This document shows, in pieces, positions 40,265 to 49,356 of a DNA stretch of 64,000 nucleotides (position 1 is the stretch's first letter; every line of letters starts with the position of its first letter). The DNA comes from Achromobacter spanius (GTDB taxonomy: Bacteria; Pseudomonadota; Gammaproteobacteria; Burkholderiales; Burkholderiaceae_B). The stretch is taken from the NCBI RefSeq assembly GCF_003994415.1, contig NZ_CP034689.1, positions 62,001 to 126,000 on the forward strand. Reading direction: 5' to 3'. Under the pieces are notes generated by a model that saw only the letters and a program-made list of their open reading frames with translations, made no database searches and was not told the origin of the DNA. A program made the position numbers and the translations under genes.

Positions 40265-41785
40265 ATGGATTTGTTCGATAACGTATTGCACGGCTTTTCC
40301 GTGGCGCTGCAGTGGGAGAACCTGCTGTGGTCGCTGTTCGGCGTCTTCATGGGCAACATGATCGGCGTGCTGCCGGGCATGGGCGTGCTGGCCGCCATTT
40401 CCATCCTGCTTCCGCTCACCTATGCGATGACGCCGGTGGCGGCCTTGATGATGCTGGCCGGCATTTATTACGGCGCCCAGTACGGTGGCGGCATCACCTG
40501 CATTCTGCTCAACCTGCCGGGCACGCCTTCCCATGCGGTGACCTGCCTTGACGGCAATCCGCTGGCGCGGCAAGGCAAGTCCGGGTCGGCCTTGTTCATG
40601 CTGGTCATGTCGTCATTCGTGGGCGCCAGCGTGGGCATCGTCATCATGATTCTGTTCTCGCCCTTGCTGGTTGAAGTGGCGTTTCAGTTCGGGCCGGCCG
40701 AATACTTTTCCATGATGATGTTGGGCCTGTTCGCCGGGGCAACCCTGGCGAAGGGTTCGGCCATCAAGGGCATCGCCATGGTGTTCCTGGGCTTGCTGCT
40801 GGGCGTGGTGGGCACCGACGTCAACACTGGCACCATCCGCTATGCCTTCGGCGTGATTGAACTCAGCGATGGCGTGCAGTTGGTGGCGTTGGCGATGGGC
40901 CTGTTCGGCTTGGCGGATTTCTTTGCCAACGTCAATCGCATTGGCAAGGCCACGACCGTGGGCGCCGGCCCCAAGATGTCGGTACGGCCGGAACCGGGCG
41001 ACATCAAGAAATCGGCCATGCCGATTGCGCGTGGCAGCGCCATTGGCGCGGTGTTGGGCATCCTGCCGGGCACGGGGGCAACCATCGCATCGTTCATGTC
41101 GTATGCGGTCGAGAAGCGCGTGTCGAAGACGCCGAAGCGCTTTGGCAATGGCGCCATCGAAGGGGTGGCGGGACCCGAAGCGGCAAACAATTCCGCCGCG
41201 CAGACGAGCTTCATTCCGACCATGAGCCTGGGCATTCCCGGCGACTCCGTGATGGCCTTGATGCTGGGTGCGCTGATCATCCACGGCATCCAGCCTGGCC
41301 CGCAGATGGTGACCGAGCACGCCGATTTGTTCTGGGGGCTGATCGCCAGCTTCTGGATTGGCAACATCATGCTGGTGGTGATGAACCTGCCCTTGATCGG
41401 CATGTGGGCAAGGCTCTTGAAGGTGCCCTACAAGTATCTGTTCCCGTCCGCGCTGTTCTTTGTCTGCGTCGGCGTGTACAGCACCAACAACAACCTGTTC
41501 GATGTGGGCATGGTGCTGATGCTTGGGCTGGTGGGCTACCTGTTCCTGAAGCTGCGCTTTTCTCCCGCGCCGCTGTTGCTGGGTTTCGTGCTGGGCCCCA
41601 TGGTTGAAGAGAACTTCCGCCGCGCCTTGTTGCTGTCGCGCGGCAGCATGAGCGTGTTCGTTGACCGCCCGATCAGCGCGGGCTTCATCTACGCCATCGC
41701 GGCGCTTGCCATCTGGCTGGTGTTCTCCACGGTGCGCAACCGGAAGAAGGTGCGCGCATTGGAGCAGGCGCAGGCTCAGGCCTGA
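40265..41785 (+). CDS. tctA: Tripartite tricarboxylate transporter large permease
   Basis: The 506-aa polytopic protein shows TctA-family stretches: GVLPGMGVLAAISILLPLTY, YYGAQYGGGITCILLNLPGT, EGVAGPEAANNSAAQTSFIP and LGIPGDSVMALMLGAL. About 11-12 membrane helices carry substrate inward using an ion gradient. It is co-transcribed with tctB; no tctC (Bug) gene adjoins, so a binding protein must be supplied from elsewhere. Confidence 0.96.
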   Translation: MDLFDNVLHGFSVALQWENLLWSLFGVFMGNMIGVLPGMGVLAAISILLPLTYAMTPVAALMMLAGIYYGAQYGGGITCILLNLPGTPSHAVTCLDGNPLARQGKSGSALFMLVMSSFVGASVGIVIMILFSPLLVEVAFQFGPAEYFSMMMLGLFAGATLAKGSAIKGIAMVFLGLLLGVVGTDVNTGTIRYAFGVIELSDGVQLVALAMGLFGLADFFANVNRIGKATTVGAGPKMSVRPEPGDIKKSAMPIARGSAIGAVLGILPGTGATIASFMSYAVEKRVSKTPKRFGNGAIEGVAGPEAANNSAAQTSFIPTMSLGIPGDSVMALMLGALIIHGIQPGPQMVTEHADLFWGLIASFWIGNIMLVVMNLPLIGMWARLLKVPYKYLFPSALFFVCVGVYSTNNNLFDVGMVLMLGLVGYLFLKLRFSPAPLLLGFVLGPMVEENFRRALLLSRGSMSVFVDRPISAGFIYAIAALAIWLVFSTVRNRKKVRALEQAQAQA

Positions 41786-41855
41786 TCACGCCACGCAGGC
41801 AGGGCTGAACGGGGGGCCATTCGTGAGCCCCCCTGTCAATTAACGGGAGGGCGTC

Positions 41856-42329
41856 GTGAAGCAATGGGCGCGCGGTCCACGCGGTGATGAGCCACGCGGG
41901 GCGTTGACGGTGGTGCGTGAGCTGGCCTTTGTTGAGCTGATTGAACTGCTTGAATTCAGCCATCTGCGCTTGGACGCGTCCCCTCAAGAGGCAGGTACGG
42001 CGTGGGTCGGCACGCAGGAATGGCAGCGCCGCATCGACGGCGAATCCAGCGCCCCTGGCGCGGTCTACGTCTGCACCACGCTGGATGCGTTGCACGACGC
42101 CGTCTTGGCGCCTGAACATGCCGAGCTGAAGATCGACATGCCTACGCAAAGCCGCGTCCGCCTGCGCACCCTGTCCACGCGGCAGGGTGCGTCGCAAGCG
42201 TGCCTGCGCGTCGACCTGCAAGCCCTGATCCGGCGTGTGCTGGTGCCGACGAGCGCGCCCACGCATCTGTTCGAGCTGGTCAAGCACGTTGTCATGACGC
42301 GGCTTTGGGTGGAAGTGGCGCGCGTTTGA
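41856..42329 (+). CDS. Unknown 157-aa protein
   Basis: I do not recognise the family. The GTG at 41856 has GGGAGG five bases upstream. The product is soluble-looking, without signal or membrane segment. It contains LTVVRELAFVELIELLEF near the N-terminus, a middle with VYVCTTLDALHDAVLAPEHA, and a C-terminal helix HLFELVKHVVMTRLWVEV. Codon use matches its neighbours. It precedes a degenerate ABC ATPase on the same strand by 49 bp, so the two may act together. Confidence 0.6.
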   Translation: MKQWARGPRGDEPRGALTVVRELAFVELIELLEFSHLRLDASPQEAGTAWVGTQEWQRRIDGESSAPGAVYVCTTLDALHDAVLAPEHAELKIDMPTQSRVRLRTLSTRQGASQACLRVDLQALIRRVLVPTSAPTHLFELVKHVVMTRLWVEVARV

Positions 42330-42378
42330 GCCGGCGTTCCGTGTCCCGCAAGCCTGCGCATGGATTAAACTTTCCGCC

Positions 42379-42993
42379 ATGCTACGCATCGACAATCTCA
42401 GCAAGCGCTACGGCGACTACCTTGTATTCCAGGGCCTGACCCACACTTTTCAGCCGGGATGCATGGCGCTGTGCGAAGAAGACAGCACCGGCAAATCCAG
42501 CTTGCTGGGCATTATCGCGGGCGTGATCGCGCCGGATGGCGGGGACGTCTACATCGATGGCCATTCGCTGGCCAACGCGCCGCAACAAGCCCGCGCCCGT
42601 CTGGCCTACGTGCCGGATAACTGCATGGCGTTTCCCACGCAGACCGGACGCGAATTCCTGCTGAACGCCGCCGCCGAAAAGAACGTGAGCCTGGACGATC
42701 GCGTGTTGGACCTGGCGTTTCGCCTGGGGTTGGAACCGCATCTGGACAAGCGCTTCGAGCAGATGTCGACCGGGTCCCGGCGCAAGGTGTACCTGGCGGC
42801 CGCCGCGCTGGGCGACCCGGCCGTCGTCGTCGCGGATGGGCCCAGCAGCGGCCTGGATGCGCAGGCGCGCGGAGTGTTGGCCGAAGTTTTCACGACCTGG
42901 GCGCGCGACCGCGTCGTGCTGTTCGCCAGCCATGACCCCGAGCTGGTGCAGGCGTGTAAGGCGCGCACACTGAACGTTGCCGACCTGCGGTAG
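42379..42993 (+). CDS. Orphan ABC ATPase with degenerate nucleotide-site motifs
   Basis: The 204-aa protein aligns along its length with a CcmA-like ABC domain, but key residues differ. The P-loop is EEDSTGKSS (33-41) instead of GxxGxGKST, with Lys39 kept. The signature is MSTGS (129-133) instead of LSGGQ. Walker B is VVVADG (149-154), Gly154 replacing the catalytic Glu. The D-loop SGLD and H-loop His185 remain. No permease gene is adjacent. It may bind ATP but hydrolyse it poorly, or be regulatory. Confidence 0.85.
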   Translation: MLRIDNLSKRYGDYLVFQGLTHTFQPGCMALCEEDSTGKSSLLGIIAGVIAPDGGDVYIDGHSLANAPQQARARLAYVPDNCMAFPTQTGREFLLNAAAEKNVSLDDRVLDLAFRLGLEPHLDKRFEQMSTGSRRKVYLAAAALGDPAVVVADGPSSGLDAQARGVLAEVFTTWARDRVVLFASHDPELVQACKARTLNVADLR

Positions 42994-43069
42994 CCGCGCC
43001 TCGGTTGAAGGGGCCGAGTCCCGATCCGCGCTTCGATCACGCTGGCCCTGCGCTGGTCTAACCCGCGCG

Positions 43070-43621
43070 TCAGCGCTTGGACGCCTGCAAGACCTCGATG
43101 AATGCGCGGCTGAACGCCGGGATGTCATCGGGCTTGCGGCTGGACACCAGCGTGCCATCAACCACGACTTCCTGATCCACCCAGTTGGCCCCCGCGTTGC
43201 GCAGGTCGTCCTGTAGCGACGGCCAACTGGTCATGGTGCGGCCTTGCACCACGCCGGACGACACCAGCAGCCATGCGCCGTGGCAGATGACGGCCACGGG
43301 TTTGCCGGCGTCGAACATGGCGCGCACGAACGCCTGCGCCTTGGGGTGCATGCGGATTTCATCGCTGTTGACGACGCCGCCGGGCAATAGCAGCCCGTCG
43401 AACACCGAAGGTTCGGCTTCGGCTTGCGCGAATATCAGATCCACCGGAAAGCGGTCGCCGGGTTTGTCGTGATGCATGCCCAGGATCGGATCATTGCGCG
43501 CCGATACCAGTACCGTGCGGGCTCCTTCGGCTTGAAGACGATCACGCGGACCGGTCAGTTCTACCTGTTCGAATCCATCGACGGCCAGAACGGCGATGTT
43601 TACCTCGTTGAGTGTTGCCAT
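43070..43621 (-). CDS. DJ-1/PfpI-family protein
   Basis: The 183-aa protein has the nucleophile elbow VICHGAWLLV with Cys113-His114 and the conserved acidic residue Glu21 in FEQVELTGP. Also present are GLLLPGGVVNSDEIR and the C-terminal DDIPAFSRAFIEVL. Relatives act as protein/nucleic-acid deglycases or proteases (YhbO/PfpI type). ATG 43621 has a GGGAGC ribosome site. It is divergent from a secreted unknown protein. Confidence 0.92.
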   Translation of the reverse strand: MATLNEVNIAVLAVDGFEQVELTGPRDRLQAEGARTVLVSARNDPILGMHHDKPGDRFPVDLIFAQAEAEPSVFDGLLLPGGVVNSDEIRMHPKAQAFVRAMFDAGKPVAVICHGAWLLVSSGVVQGRTMTSWPSLQDDLRNAGANWVDQEVVVDGTLVSSRKPDDIPAFSRAFIEVLQASKR

Positions 43622-43757
43622 GATTGCTCCCTGTTTTGCTTGCTGCATCGATTGCGCAGCAAGCGCCATGCCAAGGGCGCGCGCCGCATCGGGATATCAT
43701 GCGGATTCGATTGCGATGCCGCCTCCCTTTATCAATGTGAATAAGGAACGACGAACG

Positions 43758-44831
43758 ATGCCGCTTTCCACCGTGCTTGCCCGCGTGTGCCTGTTGGGCT
43801 TGATGTTTCCGCCGTTAGCCCTTGCCCTGCCACCCGTCGGCCCTGAAGTGGCCGCCGCCGAAGCCAAGCGTGCCGAGCGGCAGCGCATGATCGGTGACAA
43901 GTTGGTGGGCGACGCACCGCAGGACATGGCGCTGCTGGTGATACCCACTGCCAACCTTGACGCTCAGGCGGGGCGCAATTTCGACGACCCAGCCGTACGC
44001 GATGCCTACGCGCGACAAAGCAGTGTGTTGATGCACTGGGAACACACGAAGGAAAAGGGCTTTTTTGGGATCACCGCGGGGCCGGGCAAGCACAAATTTT
44101 CCAAGGCCGACCTCGGGCCGATATTCCAGACGACGCGGGGCGAGCTCGCGTATCAGGTGATTCCGGTGTGGCCGGGGGAATATCGGCTGACGCGCATCAC
44201 GTATCAACTACCGCGCACCGACATGCCCACATTGGACCCGTATCTGGAGGTCCTGGACATGAAAAGAGAAATGGCTTTTGTAACGGTGCGCGAGCGTGTC
44301 GACTTTGATTTCACAACGATCAGCCCCTGGCCACGTTACGACAAAGAGACCGACGACGGCCTGGGCCAGGGGTGCACGGTGGTGATGCGCCTGGGCGGCG
44401 GTTGCGACGAGGCGGCGCGGGCATTGCGCTGGCAGCGGGACGCCGCGCGTGCGGTCGATGCGGGCGCCGCGGAAGTGGTGGAGGTGCCCGGGATGGATGT
44501 CGACCTGTCCTTTGCGCCGATCGCCTCGATCACCCTGGAGAAAGGCGACGTGGTGCTCACCGACGGCTTTGTGTTGCCGGACGGGCAGCCGGTCATCGAC
44601 AAGGATATGTGCGGCTATGCCGAGAAGCAAAGGACCTGCGGGCTGGAATCCTTGCTCGTGCGGCGCCTGCCCGCCAGCATCCAGGATTTCCGGCAAGCGC
44701 CTAGCGCCGCCAGCTTCGATATGCCGAAGCTTGAGGCGGCGTTGCAAAGCCTGGAGTATCGGGCGCCCACAATGCTTGTCAAACCCGCCAACAAGGCGAC
44801 GCCGAATGTGATTCGGGCGGAACGGAGGTAG
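43758..44831 (+). CDS. Unknown exported protein
   Basis: I recognise no family in this 357-aa product. ATG 43758 has AAGGAA eight bases upstream. A Sec signal (about 1-24, cleavage near ALALPPV) implies periplasmic or outer-membrane location. The mature part has mixed beta-rich character and four Cys in two clusters (GQGCTVV...GGGCDEA and DMCGYAEKQRTCG) that could form disulfides. The stop is 25 bp from a convergent glutaredoxin gene. Confidence 0.7.
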   Translation: MPLSTVLARVCLLGLMFPPLALALPPVGPEVAAAEAKRAERQRMIGDKLVGDAPQDMALLVIPTANLDAQAGRNFDDPAVRDAYARQSSVLMHWEHTKEKGFFGITAGPGKHKFSKADLGPIFQTTRGELAYQVIPVWPGEYRLTRITYQLPRTDMPTLDPYLEVLDMKREMAFVTVRERVDFDFTTISPWPRYDKETDDGLGQGCTVVMRLGGGCDEAARALRWQRDAARAVDAGAAEVVEVPGMDVDLSFAPIASITLEKGDVVLTDGFVLPDGQPVIDKDMCGYAEKQRTCGLESLLVRRLPASIQDFRQAPSAASFDMPKLEAALQSLEYRAPTMLVKPANKATPNVIRAERR

Positions 44832-44855
44832 CGACGCTATCCGCGCCTGGCCAAC

Positions 44856-45230
44856 TCAGGCCACGCCCGCGAAGCGCTTGTCCAGGTAGGCGATGATCTC
44901 GCTGGATTCATACATCCAGTGCGTGCCGCCGGCTTCTTCGATGCGCAGGCAAGGCACCTTGACCTTGCCGCCGCCGGCCAGCAGTTGTTCACGGGCCTGG
45001 GGGTCGTTCTTGGCGTCGTGCAGCGTTACCGGCACGTTCAAGCGATGCATGGCGCGTCGTGTTTTCACGCAGAACGGGCAGGCGTGGAACTGATAGAGCG
45101 ACAGCGCGGCGGCTTCAGCGTTTACCGTGGCCTGGCCTTGTGCTGATCGTTGTTGCGGGCGCGGACGCGTCAGCGCGTCGCCAAGAACGATCAGTTGACC
45201 CAGGCCGACACGCAAGGCTTTGACAAACAT
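44856..45230 (-). CDS. Glutaredoxin-family protein with N-terminal extension
   Basis: The 124-aa protein has a thioredoxin fold with redox motif CPFC (Cys51-Cys54) in LYQFHACPFCVKTRRAM, KVPCLRIEE with the cis-Pro, and YESSEIIAYLDKRF. The first ~40 residues are an extension with a short hydrophobic start that may anchor it in the membrane. CPFC differs from the classical CPYC. Its gene is isolated by 153 bp from liuD downstream in coordinate. Confidence 0.88.
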   Translation of the reverse strand: MFVKALRVGLGQLIVLGDALTRPRPQQRSAQGQATVNAEAAALSLYQFHACPFCVKTRRAMHRLNVPVTLHDAKNDPQAREQLLAGGGKVKVPCLRIEEAGGTHWMYESSEIIAYLDKRFAGVA

Positions 45231-45383
45231 GGATGTTCAACTCAAACAAAGGAAAGAGGCGGTCAGTCTACTCTTTTGCCGACTCCTGCCCCTGCAAGGT
45301 CCTCAGTGCGCTGACGGCATCCACAGCGCCCCAAGGGTCCATGTTCCACATCGACGATGCCCCGATCATCGATGCCCGGCGGG

Positions 45384-47411
45384 CTAGCCCCCGATCGACA
45401 CCAGTTCCGCACCTTCGGTCACCTGGTCGCCCACGCCATAGAACACTTCTTCGACCTTGCCATCGGCGGGCGCGGAAATCGTGTGCTCCATCTTCATGGC
45501 TTCCATCACCAACAGCGGTTGGCCTTTCTCGACGGTGTCGCCGGCCTTGACCGAGATCGAGATGATCTTGCCCGGCATCGGCGCCGTCAGGCCGCCGCCA
45601 TGCTCGCCCTGGGTGTCCTGGGCATGCGCCAAGGGGTCATACAGCTCCAGCACATGCACGCCGTTGTCGCCAAAGACGTGGGCGCGGTCGGCATGCAGCA
45701 CGACGGTGCCGGCGTGCTCGTGGCCGGCCAGCGTGATGCGCAGGCCGTAGGCCAGGTTGGGGTTGGCGCTGGCATGCGAGCGCCACAGGAACGGTTGCGG
45801 ACCCGCACCGGTATCCAGCGTCCACGCACCGTCTTGGCGGGCCACGGTGACGCGGCGCGCTTCGCCGTTGTCCACCCATTGCAGATGTCGGTGATACTGC
45901 CCGCCCAGCCGCCAGCCGTCGCGCGCGTCCCAGGGGTCGGCGGGGCCTTTGCCGGCGGCCTGCACGCCGGGCTGGGCCAGGCCCAGCCGCACCAGCACGG
46001 CGGCCGAGGCCAGCGCCAGCGTGGCGTCGTTGGCGGCCTGTGGTTCGGGCAGCAGCGTGGCGCGCTGGCGTTCGATCAAGCCAGTGTCCAGGTCGGCCGC
46101 CGCAAACGCGGTGTCTTTCATCAGCCGCGACAGAAAGGCCACGTTGGTCTGCACGCCCACGGCCTGCGTTTGCGCCAGCGCTTGCAGCATGCGGGCGCGG
46201 GCCTGGTCGCGGTCGGCGCCGTGCACGATCAGCTTGGCAATCATGGGGTCATAGAACGGCGTGATCGTGTCGCCCGTGCGTACGCCGCCATCCACGCGAA
46301 TGTCGGCGTTGGTGAACGCGCTGTGCGGCGGCAGGCCCAGATAAGCCAGGGTGCCGATCGACGGCAGAAAGCCCTTTTCCGGGTTCTCGGCGTAGATGCG
46401 GGCTTCGATGGCATGGCCATTGATGCGCAGATCTTCCTGGCGCGCCGGCAGCGGCTGGCCGGCGGCCACGCGCAACTGCCATTCCACCAGATCGTGGCCG
46501 GTGATCATTTCGGTGACCGGGTGTTCCACTTGCAGGCGCGTGTTCATTTCCATGAAGTAGAAGCGGCCGTCCGGCTCGGCAATGAACTCCACCGTGCCCG
46601 CGCCCACGTAGCCCACGGCGCGCGCGGCGGCCACGGCGGCTTCGCCCATGGCGCGACGGCGCTCTTCGGTCATGCCGGGGGCGGGGGCTTCTTCGATCAC
46701 TTTCTGGTGGCGGCGCTGTACCGAGCAGTCGCGTTCGAACAGGTAGACGCAATTGCCATGCGTGTCCGCGAATACCTGGATTTCAATGTGGCGCGGCTTT
46801 TGCAGATAGCGTTCGATCAGTACGCGGTCATCGCCAAAGCTGGATGCCGCTTCACGTTGGCACGAGGCCAGTGCGTCCAGGAAGGCGCCGGATGATTCCA
46901 CCACGCGCATGCCCTTGCCACCGCCGCCCGCGCTGGCCTTGATCAGCACGGGGTAGCCGATGCCGTCGGCCTGGGTCTTCAGGAATTGCGGGTCCTGGTT
47001 GTCGCCGTGGTAGCCGGGCACCAGCGGCACGCCGGCTTTGTCCATCAATGACTTGGCGGCCGACTTGCTGCCCATGGCGGCAATGGCGGATGCGGGCGGG
47101 CCCACGAAGGCGATGCCGGCCTTTTCAGCGGCTTCGGCAAAGGCTTCGTTTTCCGACAGGAAGCCGTAGCCGGGGTGGATGGCGCCCGCGCCGGTATCCA
47201 GCGCGGCTTGCAGGATGGCGTCGGCGCGCAGGTAGCTGGCGCGCGGCTCCGATCCGCCGATGTACACGGCTTGATCGCAGGCGGCCACGTGGCGCGCGTT
47301 GGCGTCCGCGTCCGAGTACACAGCAACGGTGCGGATGCCCATGCGGCGGGCGGTGGCGGCGACGCGGCAGGCGATTTCGCCGCGATTGGCAATCAGCAAA
47401 GTGTCGAACAT
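45384..47411 (-). CDS. liuD: Methylcrotonyl-CoA carboxylase biotin-containing subunit
   Basis: The 675-aa protein has a biotin-carboxylase domain (about 1-450; ANRGEIACRV, ASAGGGGKGMRVV, EMNTRLQVEHPVTE). A linker and a C-terminal biotinyl domain follow, with the biotin lysine in MEAMKMEH. ATG 47411 has AGGA eight bases upstream; the ATG at 47420 would lie on top of that site. Together with the carboxyltransferase 57 bp upstream and isovaleryl-CoA dehydrogenase in the same run, it fits 3-methylcrotonyl-CoA carboxylation in leucine breakdown. Propionyl- or geranyl-CoA carboxylase are alternatives. Confidence 0.9.
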   Translation of the reverse strand: MFDTLLIANRGEIACRVAATARRMGIRTVAVYSDADANARHVAACDQAVYIGGSEPRASYLRADAILQAALDTGAGAIHPGYGFLSENEAFAEAAEKAGIAFVGPPASAIAAMGSKSAAKSLMDKAGVPLVPGYHGDNQDPQFLKTQADGIGYPVLIKASAGGGGKGMRVVESSGAFLDALASCQREAASSFGDDRVLIERYLQKPRHIEIQVFADTHGNCVYLFERDCSVQRRHQKVIEEAPAPGMTEERRRAMGEAAVAAARAVGYVGAGTVEFIAEPDGRFYFMEMNTRLQVEHPVTEMITGHDLVEWQLRVAAGQPLPARQEDLRINGHAIEARIYAENPEKGFLPSIGTLAYLGLPPHSAFTNADIRVDGGVRTGDTITPFYDPMIAKLIVHGADRDQARARMLQALAQTQAVGVQTNVAFLSRLMKDTAFAAADLDTGLIERQRATLLPEPQAANDATLALASAAVLVRLGLAQPGVQAAGKGPADPWDARDGWRLGGQYHRHLQWVDNGEARRVTVARQDGAWTLDTGAGPQPFLWRSHASANPNLAYGLRITLAGHEHAGTVVLHADRAHVFGDNGVHVLELYDPLAHAQDTQGEHGGGLTAPMPGKIISISVKAGDTVEKGQPLLVMEAMKMEHTISAPADGKVEEVFYGVGDQVTEGAELVSIGG

Positions 47412-47468
47412 GAATGTCATCCTGGCTGTAATTCTTCTTGAACTGCGGGCACGAATAGCGCGATGGCG

Positions 47469-49076
47469 CTACATGCGGAAGACGCCGAACTTGGTGTCTT
47501 CGATGGGGGCGTTCAATGCGGCGGACAAGGCCAGACCCAGCACGCGGCGCGTGTCGGCGGGCGCAATGATGCCGTCGTCCCACAAGCGCGCGGTGGCGTA
47601 GTACGGGTGGCCTTCGTGTTCGTACTGATCGCGAATGGGCGCCTTGAACGCGGCTTCTTCTTCCGCCGTCCATTGGCCGCCGCGCGCTTCAATGCCATCG
47701 CGCTTGACGGTAGCCAGAACGCTTGCGGCCTGCTCGCCGCCCATCACCGAGATGCGAGCGTTGGGCCACATGAACAGCATGCGCGGCGAATAGGCGCGGC
47801 CGCACATGCCGTAGTTGCCGGCGCCGAACGAGCCGCCAATCAGCACGGTGAACTTGGGCACGGCGGCGGTGGCCACGGCCGTCACCATCTTGGCGCCGTG
47901 GCGCGCGATGCCTTCGTTTTCGTACTTGCGGCCGACCATGAAGCCGGTGATGTTCTGCAGGAAAACCAGCGGAATCTTGCGCTGCGCGCACAGCTCGATA
48001 AAGTGCGCGCCCTTTTGCGCCGATTCGGAAAACAGGATGCCGTTGTTGGCCACGATGCCCACGGGCATGCCCTGAATGTGCGCAAAGCCCGTGACCAGCG
48101 TGGGGCCGAAGCGGGCCTTGAATTCATCGAACTCAGACCCGTCCACGATGCGCGCAATGACTTCGCGCACGTCGTAGGGTTTGCGGGTGTCGGCGGGAAT
48201 GATGCCGTTCAGTTCGCTCGGGTCGTAGCGCGGTTCGCGCGGGGCGATGGTGGCCAGTTGCGCGGGCTTCTTGCGGTTCAGGCGGGCAACGGCGTTGCGC
48301 GCCAGTTGCAGCGCGTGCATGTCGTTGGCGGCCAGGTGGTCCACCACGCCGGACAGGCGCGTGTGCACGTCGCCGCCGCCCAGGTCTTCGGCGCTGACTT
48401 CTTCGCCCGTGGCGGCCTTCACCAGCGGCGGGCCGCCCAGAAAGATGGTGCCCTGGTTCTTCACGATGATGGATTCATCGCTCATGGCGGGCACATACGC
48501 GCCGCCCGCGGTGCAGGAACCCATCACCACGGCGATCTGCGAAATGCCTTGCGCCGACATCTGCGCCTGGTTGTAGAAGATGCGGCCGAAGTGTTCGCGG
48601 TCGGGGAACACTTCGTCTTGCTGCGGCAGGTTGGCGCCGCCCGAATCCACCAGGTAGACGCAGGGCAGGTGGTTTTGCGCGGCGATCTCTTGCGCGCGCA
48701 GGTGCTTCTTGACCGTCATCGGGTAGTACGTGCCGCCCTTGACGGTGGCGTCGTTGCAGACGATGACGCATTCGGTGCCGGACACGCGGCCGATGCCGGT
48801 GATGACGCCCGCGCCGGGCGCGTCGCCGTCGTACATATCGTGTGCCGCCATGGGCGACAGTTCCAGGAACGGGGTGCCCGGATCGATCAGGTTTTCAACG
48901 CGGTCGCGAGGCAGCAGCTTGCCGCGCGCCACATGCTTGGCGCGCGCGGCTTCACTGCCGCCCAGCGCGGTCTGCGCCAGCTTCTGATTCAGATCATCCA
49001 GCTGCGCCTGCATGGCACGCGCATTGTCGGTGAAATCTTGCGACCGCGGATTGATGCGGGATTCGATGATGGGCAT
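47469..49076 (-). CDS. liuB: Methylcrotonyl-CoA carboxylase carboxyltransferase subunit
   Basis: The 535-aa protein has the two-lobed acyl-CoA carboxylase beta fold: N-lobe with VDSGGANLPQQDEVFPDREH and GSCTAGGAYVPAMSDE, C-lobe with GSFGAGNYGMCGRAYSPR and GGEQAASVLATV. These features are typical of methylcrotonyl-CoA carboxylases. It receives CO2 from biotin on LiuD and carboxylates 3-methylcrotonyl-CoA. ATG 49076 (MPIIESRINPRS) is the family start. A 311-bp repeat-filled gap separates it from the thiolase gene upstream. Confidence 0.92.
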   Translation of the reverse strand: MPIIESRINPRSQDFTDNARAMQAQLDDLNQKLAQTALGGSEAARAKHVARGKLLPRDRVENLIDPGTPFLELSPMAAHDMYDGDAPGAGVITGIGRVSGTECVIVCNDATVKGGTYYPMTVKKHLRAQEIAAQNHLPCVYLVDSGGANLPQQDEVFPDREHFGRIFYNQAQMSAQGISQIAVVMGSCTAGGAYVPAMSDESIIVKNQGTIFLGGPPLVKAATGEEVSAEDLGGGDVHTRLSGVVDHLAANDMHALQLARNAVARLNRKKPAQLATIAPREPRYDPSELNGIIPADTRKPYDVREVIARIVDGSEFDEFKARFGPTLVTGFAHIQGMPVGIVANNGILFSESAQKGAHFIELCAQRKIPLVFLQNITGFMVGRKYENEGIARHGAKMVTAVATAAVPKFTVLIGGSFGAGNYGMCGRAYSPRMLFMWPNARISVMGGEQAASVLATVKRDGIEARGGQWTAEEEAAFKAPIRDQYEHEGHPYYATARLWDDGIIAPADTRRVLGLALSAALNAPIEDTKFGVFRM

Positions 49077-49114
49077 GGGGTACCACCCGTCCTGCGAAAT
49101 GAGGATTTGAAGGC

Positions 49115-49181
49115 GTAGGATGGGTGTAGCGCGAGAGACCAGAGGCAAGAACGCCAAGGTCTCAACGCGCGCAACCCATCA
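49115..49181 (+). repeat. Dispersed 67-bp repeat, copy R4 (direct)
   Basis: Begins GTAGGATGGGTGTAGCGCGA and ends CTCAACGCGCGCAACCCATCA-like ends, 67 bp. It shares the first 26 bases (one mismatch) and last 21 bases with R5 inverted; the central 20 differ. Confidence 0.88.
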
Positions 49182-49289
49182 AACAGACGTTAAGTTGTGG
49201 CAGAAGATGAAAAGAACTGCGGTGTAGCGATGATGGGGGGTGGGGGCCATCGTTTTCTGGCGTAGGTTGTCTAGGAATTTGGCGCTGCT

Positions 49290-49356
49290 TGATGGGTTGC
49301 GCGCGTTGAGGCTTTTGGGTTTTTGCCATCGGTCTCTCGCGCTTCACCCATCCTAC
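49290..49356 (-). repeat. Dispersed 67-bp repeat, copy R5 (inverted)
   Basis: On the minus strand it begins GTAGGATGGGTGAAGCGCGA at 49356 and ends GCGCGCAACCCATCA at 49290, exactly 67 bp. With R4 it forms an inverted pair 108 bp apart, able to pair into a long stem in RNA. Confidence 0.88.

Noticed and set aside
45357..46895. Long plus-strand open frame (512 codons)
   Set aside because: It lies antisense to liuD, whose domains and biotin motif are unmistakable; the residues are His/Gly/Arg-rich as expected of a GC-rich shadow frame.
47463..49118. Long plus-strand open frame (551 codons)
   Set aside because: Antisense shadow of liuB with no recognisable domain.
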